Assembly (NCBI RefSeq): GCF_002102345.1
Contig: NZ_LQPP01000049.1
Location: 1 to 64,000, forward strand
Direction of reading: 5' to 3'
DNA: 64,000 nucleotides
DNA from: Mycolicibacterium peregrinum
GTDB taxonomy: Bacteria > Actinomycetota > Actinomycetes > Mycobacteriales > Mycobacteriaceae
This document shows, piece by piece, positions 39,164 to 48,467 of the stretch (position 1 is its first letter; each line of letters begins with the position of its first letter). The notes under the pieces are model-generated. The model ran no database searches. It saw only the letters and a program-made list of their open reading frames with translations, and had not been told where the DNA came from. The translations under genes and the position numbers were made by a program.

Positions 39164-40401
39164 GCGGCGGCTCCCGTGTCCGAAGCCCCGTAGCGCGCCA
39201 ACACCTTCGCCCGCAGCCGCGGCTGGATGTTCACCTTGGTGATGTCACCGTCGTAGTGCTCCAGCACCCGGTGGTCCATCACCTTGCGCCACAACGGCGG
39301 CAGGTAGGTGAGCCCGATCAGCGACGCGTACCCGCTGGGCAGGTTGGGCGCGCCGTCGATGCTGCGCAGCGTCTGGTAGCGACGGGTGGGGTTGGCGTGG
39401 TGATCGCTGTGCCGCTGCAGGTGATACAGGAACAGGTTGGTCACGATGTGGTCGGAGTTCCAGCTGTGCACGGGGGCGCACCGCTCGTATCGACCGCTTG
39501 CCATCTTCTGCCGCAGCAGCCCGTAGTGCTCCAGGTAGTTCACCGATTCCAGCAGGCTGAAGCCGTAGATCGCCTGGATGATGATGAACGGGATCAGTGC
39601 GGGTCCGAACACCGCGATCAGGATGCCGAAGAACACCACCGACATCGCCCACGCGTTGAGCACGTCGTTCGACCAGTGCCACGGCGAGCGGTCCTGGCGG
39701 CGCAACCGCTGGGCCTCCAACTCCCACGACGAGCGCAGACTGCCGAAAACGCTGCGCGGCAGGAACTCCCAGAAGGTCTCACCGAAACGCGCCGAGGCCG
39801 GGTCCTCGGGCGTGGCGACCCGGACGTGGTGTCCGCGGTTGTGCTCGATGTAGAAGTGGCCGTACCAGGTCTGGGCCAGCGTGATCTTGGAGAGCCAACG
39901 CTCCAGCGAGTCTCGCTTGTGGCCCATCTCGTGTGCGGTGTTGATGCCCACCCCTCCGAGCACACCCACCGACAGTGCGATACCGATCTTGGCCGGCCAG
40001 CCCAGTCCGCCGTCGAACCCGAGCCAGCTGAGGTCGGACGCGGTGAACAGGTACGCGCCCATGATGACGCTCGCGTATTGGAACGGAATGTAGACGTAGG
40101 TGCAGTAGCGGTAGTACTTGTCGTTCTCCAGCTGCTCCATCACCTCGTCGGGCGGGTTCTGGCCGTCGGGTCCGAACCGCAGGTCCAACAGCGGTAGCAG
40201 CACGTAGAGCAGGATCGGCCCGATCCACAGCGGCACCTGGGCTGCGGTGTGCCAGCCGAGCTGGTTGAGCCCCCAGATCAGCGGGAGCATCACGAAGATC
40301 GCCGTCGGGGCGATCAGTCCCATGAGCCACAGATGCCGCTTCTTGTCCCGCCACTGGCCGACGTCCGCGACGTCGGGTCCATTCGAGAGTTCCGCCACCA
40401 C
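39160..40401 (-). CDS. alkB: Alkane 1-monooxygenase
   Basis: A 413-residue integral membrane diiron hydroxylase that oxidises medium-chain n-alkanes to 1-alkanols. Histidine boxes are HEMGHKRD, EHNRGHH and LQRHSDHH, and the fourth NYLEHYG segment typical of AlkB is present. There are six hydrophobic segments. It works with the two downstream rubredoxins and a rubredoxin reductase not present in the window. From memory it matches Rv3252c. Confidence 0.96.
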   Translation of the reverse strand: MVAELSNGPDVADVGQWRDKKRHLWLMGLIAPTAIFVMLPLIWGLNQLGWHTAAQVPLWIGPILLYVLLPLLDLRFGPDGQNPPDEVMEQLENDKYYRYCTYVYIPFQYASVIMGAYLFTASDLSWLGFDGGLGWPAKIGIALSVGVLGGVGINTAHEMGHKRDSLERWLSKITLAQTWYGHFYIEHNRGHHVRVATPEDPASARFGETFWEFLPRSVFGSLRSSWELEAQRLRRQDRSPWHWSNDVLNAWAMSVVFFGILIAVFGPALIPFIIIQAIYGFSLLESVNYLEHYGLLRQKMASGRYERCAPVHSWNSDHIVTNLFLYHLQRHSDHHANPTRRYQTLRSIDGAPNLPSGYASLIGLTYLPPLWRKVMDHRVLEHYDGDITKVNIQPRLRAKVLARYGASDTGAAA

Positions 40402-40457
40402 GAGGAGCCTCCTTATGTGAGTGCTGTCACTGCGATGACTTGACTATAGGCCGTCCT

Positions 40458-40476
40458 ATGTCGCGTGTCTAGACAT
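40458..40476. promoter_or_regulatory. Candidate alkB operator
   Basis: ATGTC-GCGTGTCTA-GACAT (40458-40476) is an inverted repeat with 5-base arms, overlapping the perfect 10-base palindrome TGTCTAGACA (40466-40475). It lies 57-75 bases upstream of the alkB start, in the only promoter space of the operon. It is the most likely target of the TetR encoded as the fourth gene. Not tested. Confidence 0.55.
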
Positions 40477-40548
40477 TTGATGATGTTTTGTAAAGCGTGA
40501 CCAGTGCAGCGGATCACAACCCACGGCTTGCAGCATCGAAGCAGCGCC

Positions 40549-40602
40549 GAAACTGAAATCAGGGACAAAACCGGCGCTGGTTTTGTCCCTGAAGTCAGTT
40601 TC
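40549..40602 (-). terminator. Long stem-loop after the amino acid permease gene
   Basis: Arms 40549-40572 and 40579-40602 pair over 24 positions with two mismatches around GGCGCT (core CAGGGACAAAACC). It begins 22 bases after the permease stop on the minus strand and shields the alkB promoter from read-through. Confidence 0.88.
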
Positions 40603-40623
40603 GATGCCGCGGGCGGCGTGGAC

Positions 40624-42093
40624 TCACACGGTGGCGACGTCCCGGTTGGCCAGGACCGAATGCCGGCGGCCGTACACCGCGTACACCACCACCCCGATCA
40701 CCATCCAGAGCAGGAACCGAATCCAGGTCAGCCCGGTGAGGTTGAGCATCAACCACAGGCACGCCAGGATCGCGGCGATCGGCAACACCGGCACCCACGG
40801 CACGCGGAATCCGCGCTCCAGGTCGGGGCGGGTCCGGCGCAGCACGATGACGCCCGCCGAGACGAGCACGAAGGCGAACAAGGTGCCGATGTTCACCATC
40901 TCCTCGAGCCGGCCCATCGGGAACACCGAGGCGGCGATCGCCACCAGCACGCCGACAATCAGGGTGATGCGGACCGGCGTCCCGTGGCTGCCGGTCACGG
41001 CGAGCTGTCGCGGCAACAGACCGTCACGCGACATCGCGAACAACACTCGGGTCTGTCCCAGCATCAGGACGATCACCACCGTGGTGAGGCCCGCGAGCGC
41101 TCCGATCGAGATGACCTTCGCCGCCCAGTGCACACCGTTGGCCTCGAAGGCCGTGGCCAGGTTGGCGTGACCGTCGGGTGCATCGCGCAGCACGGTGTAG
41201 GACACCATGCCGGAAAGCACCACCGAGACGGCGACGTACAGCACGGTGACGATCCCGAGTGAGGCCAGGATGCCGCGGGGCACGTCGCGCTGCGGGTCGC
41301 GGGTCTCCTCGGCGGTGGTTGCGACGACGTCGAACCCGATGAACGCGAAGAACACGATCGAGGCACCGGCCAGCACCCCGTACCAGCCGTAGTGGCTGCC
41401 CGCCGCGCCGGTCAACAACGAGAACAGCGACTGGTCAGCGCCGCTGGCGCCCTCGCCTGCCTCGTTCGGCGGAATGAACGGGGTGTAGTTGGCGGCCTTT
41501 ATATAGAAGGCGCCGACGACCACCACCAACAGCACGACCGACACCTTGATGACGGTGATGACGAGACTGAAGAGTGCCGACAGCTTCGTGCCCACCACCA
41601 GCAGGATCGTCACCAGCGCAATGATCACCAACGCGCCCCAGTCGATTTCCAGGCCACCGAAATCCGCGATCCCACCCCCGAACCCGAACACGGTTCCGAG
41701 GTAGCTCGACCAACCCTTGGCCACCACCGCAGACGCGACGGCGAACTCGAGGATCAGGTCCCATCCGATGATCCACGCGGCGAACTCGCCGAACGTGGCA
41801 TAAGAGAAGGTGTACGCACTGCCGGCCACCGGCACGGTGGAGGCGAACTCGGCGTAGCACAACGCAGCCAACCCGCAGGCGACGGCGGCAATGACGAACG
41901 CGATCGAGATCGCGGGCCCGGTCAGGTTGCCCGCCGTGGAGGCCGTGATGGTGAAAATGCCCGCACCGATGACGACCGAGACACCGAAAACCGTCAGGTC
42001 CCACCATGTGAGGTCCTTGCGGAGCCGGGTCGATGGTTCGTCGGTGTCGGCAATCGACTGCTCGACAGATTTGATTCGCCGAAGGGCAGACAT
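40624..42093 (-). CDS. APC-family amino acid permease (cationic amino acid transporter type)
   Basis: A 489-residue permease with about 12 membrane segments. The N-terminal GVSVVIGAGIFTITAS segment and the FIGFDVVATTAEETRDPQRD segment are signatures of the CAT branch of the APC superfamily. It should import a basic or neutral amino acid. From memory it matches Rv3253c. It is followed by a strong terminator and preceded by a 123-base gap to the divergent methyltransferase gene. Confidence 0.92.
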   Translation of the reverse strand: MSALRRIKSVEQSIADTDEPSTRLRKDLTWWDLTVFGVSVVIGAGIFTITASTAGNLTGPAISIAFVIAAVACGLAALCYAEFASTVPVAGSAYTFSYATFGEFAAWIIGWDLILEFAVASAVVAKGWSSYLGTVFGFGGGIADFGGLEIDWGALVIIALVTILLVVGTKLSALFSLVITVIKVSVVLLVVVVGAFYIKAANYTPFIPPNEAGEGASGADQSLFSLLTGAAGSHYGWYGVLAGASIVFFAFIGFDVVATTAEETRDPQRDVPRGILASLGIVTVLYVAVSVVLSGMVSYTVLRDAPDGHANLATAFEANGVHWAAKVISIGALAGLTTVVIVLMLGQTRVLFAMSRDGLLPRQLAVTGSHGTPVRITLIVGVLVAIAASVFPMGRLEEMVNIGTLFAFVLVSAGVIVLRRTRPDLERGFRVPWVPVLPIAAILACLWLMLNLTGLTWIRFLLWMVIGVVVYAVYGRRHSVLANRDVATV

Positions 42094-42216
42094 TCAGTCA
42101 TGCTCCCATCACAGTGGCGGTGAAACCGGTAGGACTCACAAACTTCGCCGAACCGTGCCCTGCCTGCAGAGTGGGGCGTACGTCACACTCGGCGCCCATC
42201 GTGATACGGTCCGCGC

Positions 42217-43050
42217 ATGGCTGAGCTCCCCTACTTCGACCTGCTGATAGATGAACGGCAGGACGGTGGCGAAACGGGCCAGCTATGGGAAAACCAGGTG
42301 CACTGGGGCTACTGGGAAGATCCCAAGACCGCCAAGGGCACCCGCGATGACTACATCGCGGCCATGGAGCAGATGGACCACGTTTTGTTCGCGGCCGGAA
42401 AGGTTGCCGACGGGCAGAAGCTGCTGGACGCCGGCTGCGGGTTCGGTGGAACCATCCAGCAGGTCAACGGCACCTACTCGGACATGGACCTCACCGGACT
42501 CAACATCGACCCGCGCCAGCTCGCGGCGGCCGAGGCCCAGACCAAGCCCGTCAACGGCAACAAGATCGGTTGGGTCGAGGCCGACGCGTGTCAGCTGCCG
42601 TTCGAGGACAACTCTTTCGACCGCGTCCTGGCCGTCGAATGCATCTTCCACTTCCCGTCCCGCGAGAAGTTCCTCGCCGAAGCGGCGCGGGTGCTCAAGC
42701 CGGGCGGGTACCTGGCGGTGTCCGACTTCGTGCCGACCCTGATGTTTTTCGGGAAGACCCCGATCTGGATGGCGATCCGTCCCCGGATCGCGAAGTCCTA
42801 CGGAACGCTCGGGAATGTCCCCCTGCGGGGTTACCGGTCCATGGGTAAGCGTGCGGGGCTCGAGCTCGCGGAGAAACGCAACATCCGGAAGAACACCTTG
42901 CCGACGTACCCCTTCCTGCTCAAGTTCTTCCGCGAGCAGGGGTCAGCGGACGCTCAGAAGACGATGATCGTCGGCACGCGCTGGATGAAGTGGCTGTCCA
43001 AGGCCGGGCTCATCCAATATCGCGTGTACACGTTCCAAAAGCCCGCCTGA
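42217..43050 (+). CDS. Class I SAM-dependent small-molecule methyltransferase
   Basis: A 277-residue methyltransferase. Motif I is LLDAGCGFGGTI, followed by acidic LNIDPRQL, a DACQLPFEDNSFD segment and VLKPGGYLAVSDF, as in UbiE/erythromycin O-methyltransferase relatives. The C-terminal part has a helix-rich substrate cap. It is unlinked by operon to its neighbours but lies beside an AurF-like oxygenase and an FAD monooxygenase, so it may decorate a small molecule. It is not in the M. tuberculosis order that I recall. Confidence 0.85.
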   Translation: MAELPYFDLLIDERQDGGETGQLWENQVHWGYWEDPKTAKGTRDDYIAAMEQMDHVLFAAGKVADGQKLLDAGCGFGGTIQQVNGTYSDMDLTGLNIDPRQLAAAEAQTKPVNGNKIGWVEADACQLPFEDNSFDRVLAVECIFHFPSREKFLAEAARVLKPGGYLAVSDFVPTLMFFGKTPIWMAIRPRIAKSYGTLGNVPLRGYRSMGKRAGLELAEKRNIRKNTLPTYPFLLKFFREQGSADAQKTMIVGTRWMKWLSKAGLIQYRVYTFQKPA

Positions 43051-43112
43051 GCCAGGGACACCAGACCTGCTCGGGCTCAGCGATTCTCGGCGTTTCTCGC
43101 CGGATACGCGTC

Positions 43113-43142
43113 GCAGGACGTCGCCGACCGGCAACGTCCTGC
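43113..43142. terminator. Stem-loop between convergent methyltransferase and AurF-like genes
   Basis: GCAGGACGT (43113-43121) pairs exactly with ACGTCCTGC (43134-43142) around a 12-base loop. It lies in the 111-base space between two convergent stops and can serve both. Confidence 0.75.
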
Positions 43143-43161
43143 GCAAACGATTCGAGTTAGC

Positions 43162-44469
43162 TCAGAGGGTGGGCATGAATTCGGCGAGCGCCAGGATCAT
43201 GAAGACCACCAAGGCGAGTCCGATCAGCCCGCCTGCGGGAATCATGGCCACGCACACCACTATCCACACAAACAGCCTCGGCCATTCGAACGGCTGGTTG
43301 CCCATCACACCGCCGCGGCGCTCCCGGAACGTGTGATAGGCCGCCCACACGCCCGCGCCGGCGGCAGCGCAACCGATGATCTTCAGGCCGTCCGGCGCCA
43401 CCAGCAGGGCAACGCCCGCCATGATCGCCACGGCCGCAAGGCGTGCCGCCACTGCCGTGCGAAGCCCGGTCACGCGCGTGATCGCCGAGCCGCGATCGGG
43501 CTCACCGCGGTACCGGGGTAGTCGCCCGTCGATACCCAACATTCGCCAGATCCAGCGGGACCACACCGTCCGCAAACCGAGATCCTCGGCTACTCGCCGA
43601 ACATCGGCGGCCGATTCCGCCATCATCTGGCGCGACTGATCGCTCCGCCAGAACGCAGACTTGAAAACCCGTCGCGGAACGCCGAATTGCCGGGCAAATG
43701 TGCGCGGCGGCCCCATCATCTCCCCGATCAACCACCGCAGAAAGAACGGGAAAAGAATTGCGTACCACGCTCGCTTGCGCCGGCTGACACTCTGCATTCG
43801 CTGAGCCAGAAGGTCGTCGGCAAACGATATATGGCGCGCTTCCTCGGCCAGGTGAATGTAGGTGATCTTGTTCAGCAGCGGCGGCACGTGCGCTGCGCCA
43901 CGATGCTGGAGTGTCTGCTGGAAATGGAGCGGCTGTTCACCGCACAGCACCCCGATGAAGTGAATGATGTTGGCATAACCGCCGATAAAGCCCAGGATCG
44001 GTCCGATGAACCGGGACCCTCGCCGCATTCCTGGCACGTCCTCGCCGGTGCGGTTGACGAATTCCTGGAACATCTGGATGTGATTGCATTCGTCGATCAG
44101 TTCGTGAAGCAGATACTGGAACACCGGCGAACCATTCGGCATCTTGCCCGCGTAATGCACCACTCCGCGAATCAACATCATTTCGAATTGGAGGGTTACC
44201 TTCAGGGTGTTCGCAGTTACCCAGCGCCCCATGTCGATACGGCGCTGCAAAGGCTGTTGGGCATACCATTCAGTGGCCGCGAGCGGAGCACTGTCCGGGT
44301 CGAGCTGCCATCGCGGGTCGTCGTCGGCCAACGCGTTTTCGGGTGCGTCCCAGTCGATGTCAACGTAGGGATCGAAGCGTCGACGGACCGTCGCACGAGA
44401 GAGGGCCTCCACCCTGTCGAAATAGAGGTCCCCCGTTGCCGTGCCGTCCGCGTCGCTGACCGTTGTCAT
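43162..44469 (-). CDS. AurF-like diiron oxygenase with C-terminal membrane domain
   Basis: A 435-residue protein. Residues 60-310 match the p-aminobenzoate N-oxygenase (AurF/CmlI) fold. Putative iron ligands are Glu96, Glu127, His130, Glu178, His206, Glu210 and His213, a spacing that parallels the ligand set recalled for AurF. Residues 341-431 add three or four hydrophobic helices absent from AurF (about 336 residues), so the enzyme is probably membrane tethered. Typical chemistry is amine or alcohol oxygenation. It is divergent from the FAD monooxygenase across a 300-base gap. The physiological substrate is unknown. Confidence 0.85.
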   Translation of the reverse strand: MTTVSDADGTATGDLYFDRVEALSRATVRRRFDPYVDIDWDAPENALADDDPRWQLDPDSAPLAATEWYAQQPLQRRIDMGRWVTANTLKVTLQFEMMLIRGVVHYAGKMPNGSPVFQYLLHELIDECNHIQMFQEFVNRTGEDVPGMRRGSRFIGPILGFIGGYANIIHFIGVLCGEQPLHFQQTLQHRGAAHVPPLLNKITYIHLAEEARHISFADDLLAQRMQSVSRRKRAWYAILFPFFLRWLIGEMMGPPRTFARQFGVPRRVFKSAFWRSDQSRQMMAESAADVRRVAEDLGLRTVWSRWIWRMLGIDGRLPRYRGEPDRGSAITRVTGLRTAVAARLAAVAIMAGVALLVAPDGLKIIGCAAAGAGVWAAYHTFRERRGGVMGNQPFEWPRLFVWIVVCVAMIPAGGLIGLALVVFMILALAEFMPTL

Positions 44470-44769
44470 TGCCCCATCCGTTGACTGTGAGTTTCCTTGC
44501 AGAGGGTATCAACTTGAGAGCCATATCACGCCTCCAGCCACAGGATTGTGCCACGAGTTGTTGCGTGTTCGTTAGACAGGCCCACTGGGCGGGAAGCCCG
44601 GTTGCGCAGCCCGGCTGCGCGGACTGTGCCGGCAGCGCAGCGCGGCCCCACACCCGGACACCAAGGAACACACTCACCCCAATCGAGGACGCGTGGCCCG
44701 TCGTTACAGTTGACGCTGCTTCTGATTTTTGTGCGCCGGACACCGTGGGCCCAGTACCGTGTCGATCTA
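44470..44769. other. 300-base divergent intergenic region
   Basis: It lies between the AurF-like gene and the FAD monooxygenase gene, which are transcribed away from each other, and so should hold both promoters. The part next to the AurF-like gene is GC-moderate. The central part has GC-rich short repeats (GCCCGGTTGCGCAGCCCGG). An open frame continues upstream of the FAD gene but has no likely start. No RNA gene or coding region is evident. Confidence 0.5.
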
Positions 44770-46170
44770 ATGCACAGCTCATCCAGAACCCTCGCGACCC
44801 ACGCTGTTGTCATCGGCGGCAGCATCGCCGGGCTGTGTGCGGCGCGGGTCCTCGCCGACCACTACGGCCACGTCACCCTCTACGAGCGTGACGAGCTGCC
44901 TGATCAGCCCGTCAATCGCGGCGCCATACCGCAAGGCCAGCATGTGCACCTCCTGATGGCGCGCGGGGCCGACGAGTTGGAGGCTCTGTTTCCCGGATTG
45001 CTCGTCGACATGGTGGCCGCGAACGTTCCGGTGGTGGAGAACCGACCGTCCTCCATCCACTTCGAGGCCGGCGGGCACCTGCTCGGTACCGGACAGACGC
45101 TCGAGTCAAACTTCACCGCGTACGTGCCCAGCCGCGGACAGCTGGAATGGCAGATTCGCAGACGGGTGTCGGAATTGCCCAACGTACAAATCCTGCGACG
45201 GGGAGTGAGTGAACCGCAGTACGACCCCGATGCCGAACGGGTCACCGGCCTCGTGCTCGACGACGGTGAACAGGTTGCGGCCGACATGGTGGTCGACGCC
45301 TCCGGCCGCGGCAGTCGGCTGCCGGTGTGGTTGGAACAGTGGGGCTACGAGCGACCGCCCGAGGAATCGATCAAAGTCGGGGTGACGTACGCGTCGCAGC
45401 GGGTCCGTATCCCCGCGGAGCTGATCAACGAGAAGATGGTCGTCGTCAGTGCGGCGCATGACAGCGGTCTTGGTATGGGCATGCTGTTCCACGAGGACGG
45501 CATCTGGACGGTCACCGCGTTCGGTGTCGCCAAGGCCGAGCCGCCGAGCGATTTCGCCGGCATCAAACAATTGGGGGGTACCGCGCTGCCACCGCACCTT
45601 GCGAAGGCGTTGCGCGCCGGTGAAGCGGTGGGTGACATGAACTTTCACCGTTATCCGGTGGCCAAGTGGCGACGCTACGACAAACTGGACCGGTTCCCTG
45701 ACGGGATCTTTCCGTTCGGCGATGCCGTGGTCAGCTTGAATCCGACATACGGGCAGGGCGTGACCATGTCGACCGTGCAAGCGGCCAATCTGCGCCAGGT
45801 GCTCGCCGAAGGAACCCAAGATCTGGTTCGCCGGTTGGCACGGCGCACCGCGAAAACCACCTACCCGGTGTGGATGATGAACTCGGTTGCCGATCAGGTG
45901 AAGCACGGGGCGGAAGGCGACAAGGCCTTCTGGTACAGCCCGTTGTTCGGTCTCTTCGACCAGTTCCTCGGCGCAGCCGAAACGGATCCCGTTCTGGCCG
46001 AGTGGTTTCTGCGGCGCACGAGCATGCTGGACAGCCTGTGGCTCACTCCGCCCCCACGGATCGTCGGACGTGCGATCCGCCACAACATCAAGGCATGGCT
46101 GGCCGAACGCCGCGGGCGCCACAACGGCTCCGAGACGTCGGTTACCGCCCGCGGCCGATCTGCCGGCTAG
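44770..46170 (+). CDS. FAD-dependent monooxygenase/oxidoreductase (Rv3254-like)
   Basis: A 466-residue flavoprotein (start ATG 44770, MHSSSRTLATHAVVIGGSIAGL). The dinucleotide motif GGSIAGLCAARVL, the FAD-binding GDAVVSLNPTYGQGVTMS and the intervening DASGRGSRLP segment identify a PHBH/geranylgeranyl reductase-like fold. From memory it matches Rv3254. The substrate is unknown. Its stop overlaps the manA stop in the palindrome CTAG, and it is divergent from the AurF-like gene. Confidence 0.85.
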   Translation: MHSSSRTLATHAVVIGGSIAGLCAARVLADHYGHVTLYERDELPDQPVNRGAIPQGQHVHLLMARGADELEALFPGLLVDMVAANVPVVENRPSSIHFEAGGHLLGTGQTLESNFTAYVPSRGQLEWQIRRRVSELPNVQILRRGVSEPQYDPDAERVTGLVLDDGEQVAADMVVDASGRGSRLPVWLEQWGYERPPEESIKVGVTYASQRVRIPAELINEKMVVVSAAHDSGLGMGMLFHEDGIWTVTAFGVAKAEPPSDFAGIKQLGGTALPPHLAKALRAGEAVGDMNFHRYPVAKWRRYDKLDRFPDGIFPFGDAVVSLNPTYGQGVTMSTVQAANLRQVLAEGTQDLVRRLARRTAKTTYPVWMMNSVADQVKHGAEGDKAFWYSPLFGLFDQFLGAAETDPVLAEWFLRRTSMLDSLWLTPPPRIVGRAIRHNIKAWLAERRGRHNGSETSVTARGRSAG

Positions 46171-47393
46171 ATCCCGATCGTCACGCGGAACAGTTTCGTC
46201 GGCTCGGCCGCGGTCAGCCGGATGGGACCGTCCTCGGCAGCCACCCACGCCGCCGCGCCACGCTGCAGGGTCAGCTTGTCGTCGTCGGCATAGATCACGG
46301 CGGCACCTTCGATACACAACAGCAGCTGCGGACCATCGTGGTGGGAGTGCACGTCGATCTCGTCACCGAGGTGTTCACCGTCGACCGTCAGAGCCGACAC
46401 CGCGAATTCCTGCGCGGGCGTCCGATAGATGGTTTCCGTTCCCTCCGTGAGGGTTTCCGACCGCAGCCGATCTTCCGGGGTCGGGGTGAAGTCCAGGACC
46501 CGCAGTAGTTCCGGCACGTCCACGTGCTTCGGGGTCAGCCCGCCGCGCAGCACGTTGTCAGAGTTGGCCATCACCTCGACACCGACACCATGCAGATAGG
46601 CATGCAGATTTCCGGCCGGAAGATAGATGCCCTCCCCCGGTCCCAGGCTGATGCGGTTCAGCAACAGGGAGGCCAACACCCCGGCATCGCCGGGGTATCG
46701 TTCACCGAGTTCCAGCACCGTCTTGACCTCGGCCGCGAATTTCTTTGCCCCAGAACGGATGTAGTGAACCGCCCCGTCGAGAACGGCCGGCACCAACACG
46801 TCGAGATCGGGCTGAGGCGCGGTGATCCAGGTGGTGAACAATGCCCGCAACCCGTCGGCGTCGGACTGATCCGACAGCAGGTTGATGAACGGGTCGAGAT
46901 CCGAGACCGCCAGCGCACGCATCAACTCGACCGTGCGGTCCACCGGACGGAATCCGGCCAACGCATCGAATTGTCCCAACGCAACCAGCAATTCGGGTTT
47001 GTGGCTGCGGTCACGGTAGTTGCGGACGGGTGAGGACACCGGGATGTCGAGCCGGTCCTCGCGGTCGAAGCCCTCCCTCGCCTGAGCGGCGCTGGGATGG
47101 GCCTGCAACGACAACGGCTCGTCTGCGGCCAGCACCTTCACGAGGAAGGGCAGCGCATCACCGAATCTGCCGATCGCCACGCTGCCCAGTTGCCCCTCGG
47201 GGTCGTCCTGCACGGCCTGCAGCAGCGACTCTTCACCGTGTTCGGTCTGCAGCCACGCCGGGTCCTGCGGATGTGCGCCGAGCCACAGCTCGGCCTCCGG
47301 ATGGATTGTCGGACTGGGCCTTCCGGTGAAATCAGCGATTGCAGTGCGCGAACCCCAGGCATAGGTCCGCACCGCTCCCCGTAGCAGATGCAC
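46167..47393 (-). CDS. manA: Mannose-6-phosphate isomerase, class I
   Basis: A 408-residue type I phosphomannose isomerase that interconverts fructose-6-phosphate and mannose-6-phosphate for LAM, PIM and GDP-mannose synthesis. Zinc-site segments are present: SLQAHPS (Gln and His), AELWLGAHP, and EGIYLPAGNLHAYLHGVGVEVMANSDNVLRGGLTPKH. It lies in the order pmm-SIS-manA on the minus strand with a 3-base gap to the SIS gene. From memory it matches Rv3255c. Confidence 0.96.
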   Translation of the reverse strand: MHLLRGAVRTYAWGSRTAIADFTGRPSPTIHPEAELWLGAHPQDPAWLQTEHGEESLLQAVQDDPEGQLGSVAIGRFGDALPFLVKVLAADEPLSLQAHPSAAQAREGFDREDRLDIPVSSPVRNYRDRSHKPELLVALGQFDALAGFRPVDRTVELMRALAVSDLDPFINLLSDQSDADGLRALFTTWITAPQPDLDVLVPAVLDGAVHYIRSGAKKFAAEVKTVLELGERYPGDAGVLASLLLNRISLGPGEGIYLPAGNLHAYLHGVGVEVMANSDNVLRGGLTPKHVDVPELLRVLDFTPTPEDRLRSETLTEGTETIYRTPAQEFAVSALTVDGEHLGDEIDVHSHHDGPQLLLCIEGAAVIYADDDKLTLQRGAAAWVAAEDGPIRLTAAEPTKLFRVTIGI

Positions 47394-47396
47394 GTC

Positions 47397-48467
47397 TTAT
47401 CCTCGAACCAGTTTCAAATACACGGCCGTCATCTCCAAGCGGACAGCCAGAACCGCCAGTTGTTGTTCCGGGCGCCCCACCGGCAGGGTGGTCCCAGCCT
47501 GGTCCGGCACATCCTCGGCACCGATCATCGCGATGTCGTCGAAGCCGCTGACCCTCGCCCCCACCAGTTGTCGTTCGGTATCGGTGATCAAGGCGAACGT
47601 ACGCATGCGGCGCGGCAGCGGTCCGTCGATCTCCTCGTCGTGGAACAGTGACCGGGTCGCAGGGTGGGCGACCGCGCCGCTGCCGATCGCGGCGAGAACG
47701 TCACCCAGTCCGGCGGCGGCCACCACTTCACCCGCCAGCCTCAGCATCACCGTCGCCCCGTGCCGGGCCAGCGCCAGCGTGGCCGGATTGTCGCCGGCCA
47801 GCACGACTGCCCTGTCCGACATCCGTTCGGCCAGGGTCTTGGCCGGGTTGGTGAACAGGTCCCGTCCGGCGCTGTTGCGAAGGGCCTCGGCATCCAATTC
47901 GTCTGCCAGCGCGGCCAGATCCACGCGCATACCGTGATCCACCACTTGCAGCGCGGCCAGACCCGCAGCCAGGTATCGCGTCAGACCGAAGTCGTCGGGA
48001 ACCCACAACCGGGGTGCCAGCACCACCGCGCGTCCGGCCGCGACATCACGCAACGGGCCCTCGTGCGGCGCCACGATCAGTACCCGGGCCCCGCGGCGCA
48101 CTCCGGTGGCCGCTGCGTTCACCAGAGCCGGATCGCCCGGATCGTCACCGGCCACGATCACCACGTCGAGTGCCCCCAGCCACGGCGGAGTCTCGGCGGC
48201 CACCACGATGGGGGCGGCGATCGATGCGCCGAGAGCGGCGGCCAACATGGCGCCTGCGTTCTCGGCAGCGCCGCGACCGGCGACCCAAATCACCGTCCGT
48301 GGAGGATGATCGGCGCGCAGCGGGTCGAGCAGTCCTTCCGCCACTGCCGCGGCGGTCGCCCGGACCTGGGCGCCCGCCATGGCCGCCGCCCGCAGCAGAC
48401 CGTTGCGATCGGCGGCCAGAAGTCCGTCACCGTCGTCAAGGTCGACCGTGGCGTCCACGGCGTTCAC
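47397..48467 (-). CDS. SIS-domain protein between manA and phosphomannomutase (TobH-like)
   Basis: A 356-residue protein with a double SIS (sugar isomerase) fold: TVIWVAGRGAAENAGAM and LDVVIVAGDDPGDPA in the first half, and AVVLAGDNPATLALARHGA in the second. It resembles bifunctional phosphoglucose/phosphomannose isomerase-type proteins, annotated TobH in some actinomycetes. Catalytic Glu/His residues of PGI are not obvious, so a regulatory or binding role is possible. It overlaps the phosphomannomutase gene by 4 bases. From memory it matches Rv3256c. Confidence 0.85.
   Translation of the reverse strand: MNAVDATVDLDDGDGLLAADRNGLLRAAAMAGAQVRATAAAVAEGLLDPLRADHPPRTVIWVAGRGAAENAGAMLAAALGASIAAPIVVAAETPPWLGALDVVIVAGDDPGDPALVNAAATGVRRGARVLIVAPHEGPLRDVAAGRAVVLAPRLWVPDDFGLTRYLAAGLAALQVVDHGMRVDLAALADELDAEALRNSAGRDLFTNPAKTLAERMSDRAVVLAGDNPATLALARHGATVMLRLAGEVVAAAGLGDVLAAIGSGAVAHPATRSLFHDEEIDGPLPRRMRTFALITDTERQLVGARVSGFDDIAMIGAEDVPDQAGTTLPVGRPEQQLAVLAVRLEMTAVYLKLVRG

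Noticed and set aside
44548..44769. Upstream extension of the FAD monooxygenase
   Set aside because: The first 74 residues would be Arg/Pro-rich and precede the dinucleotide-binding strand that should be near the N-terminus; ATG 44770 fits the family.
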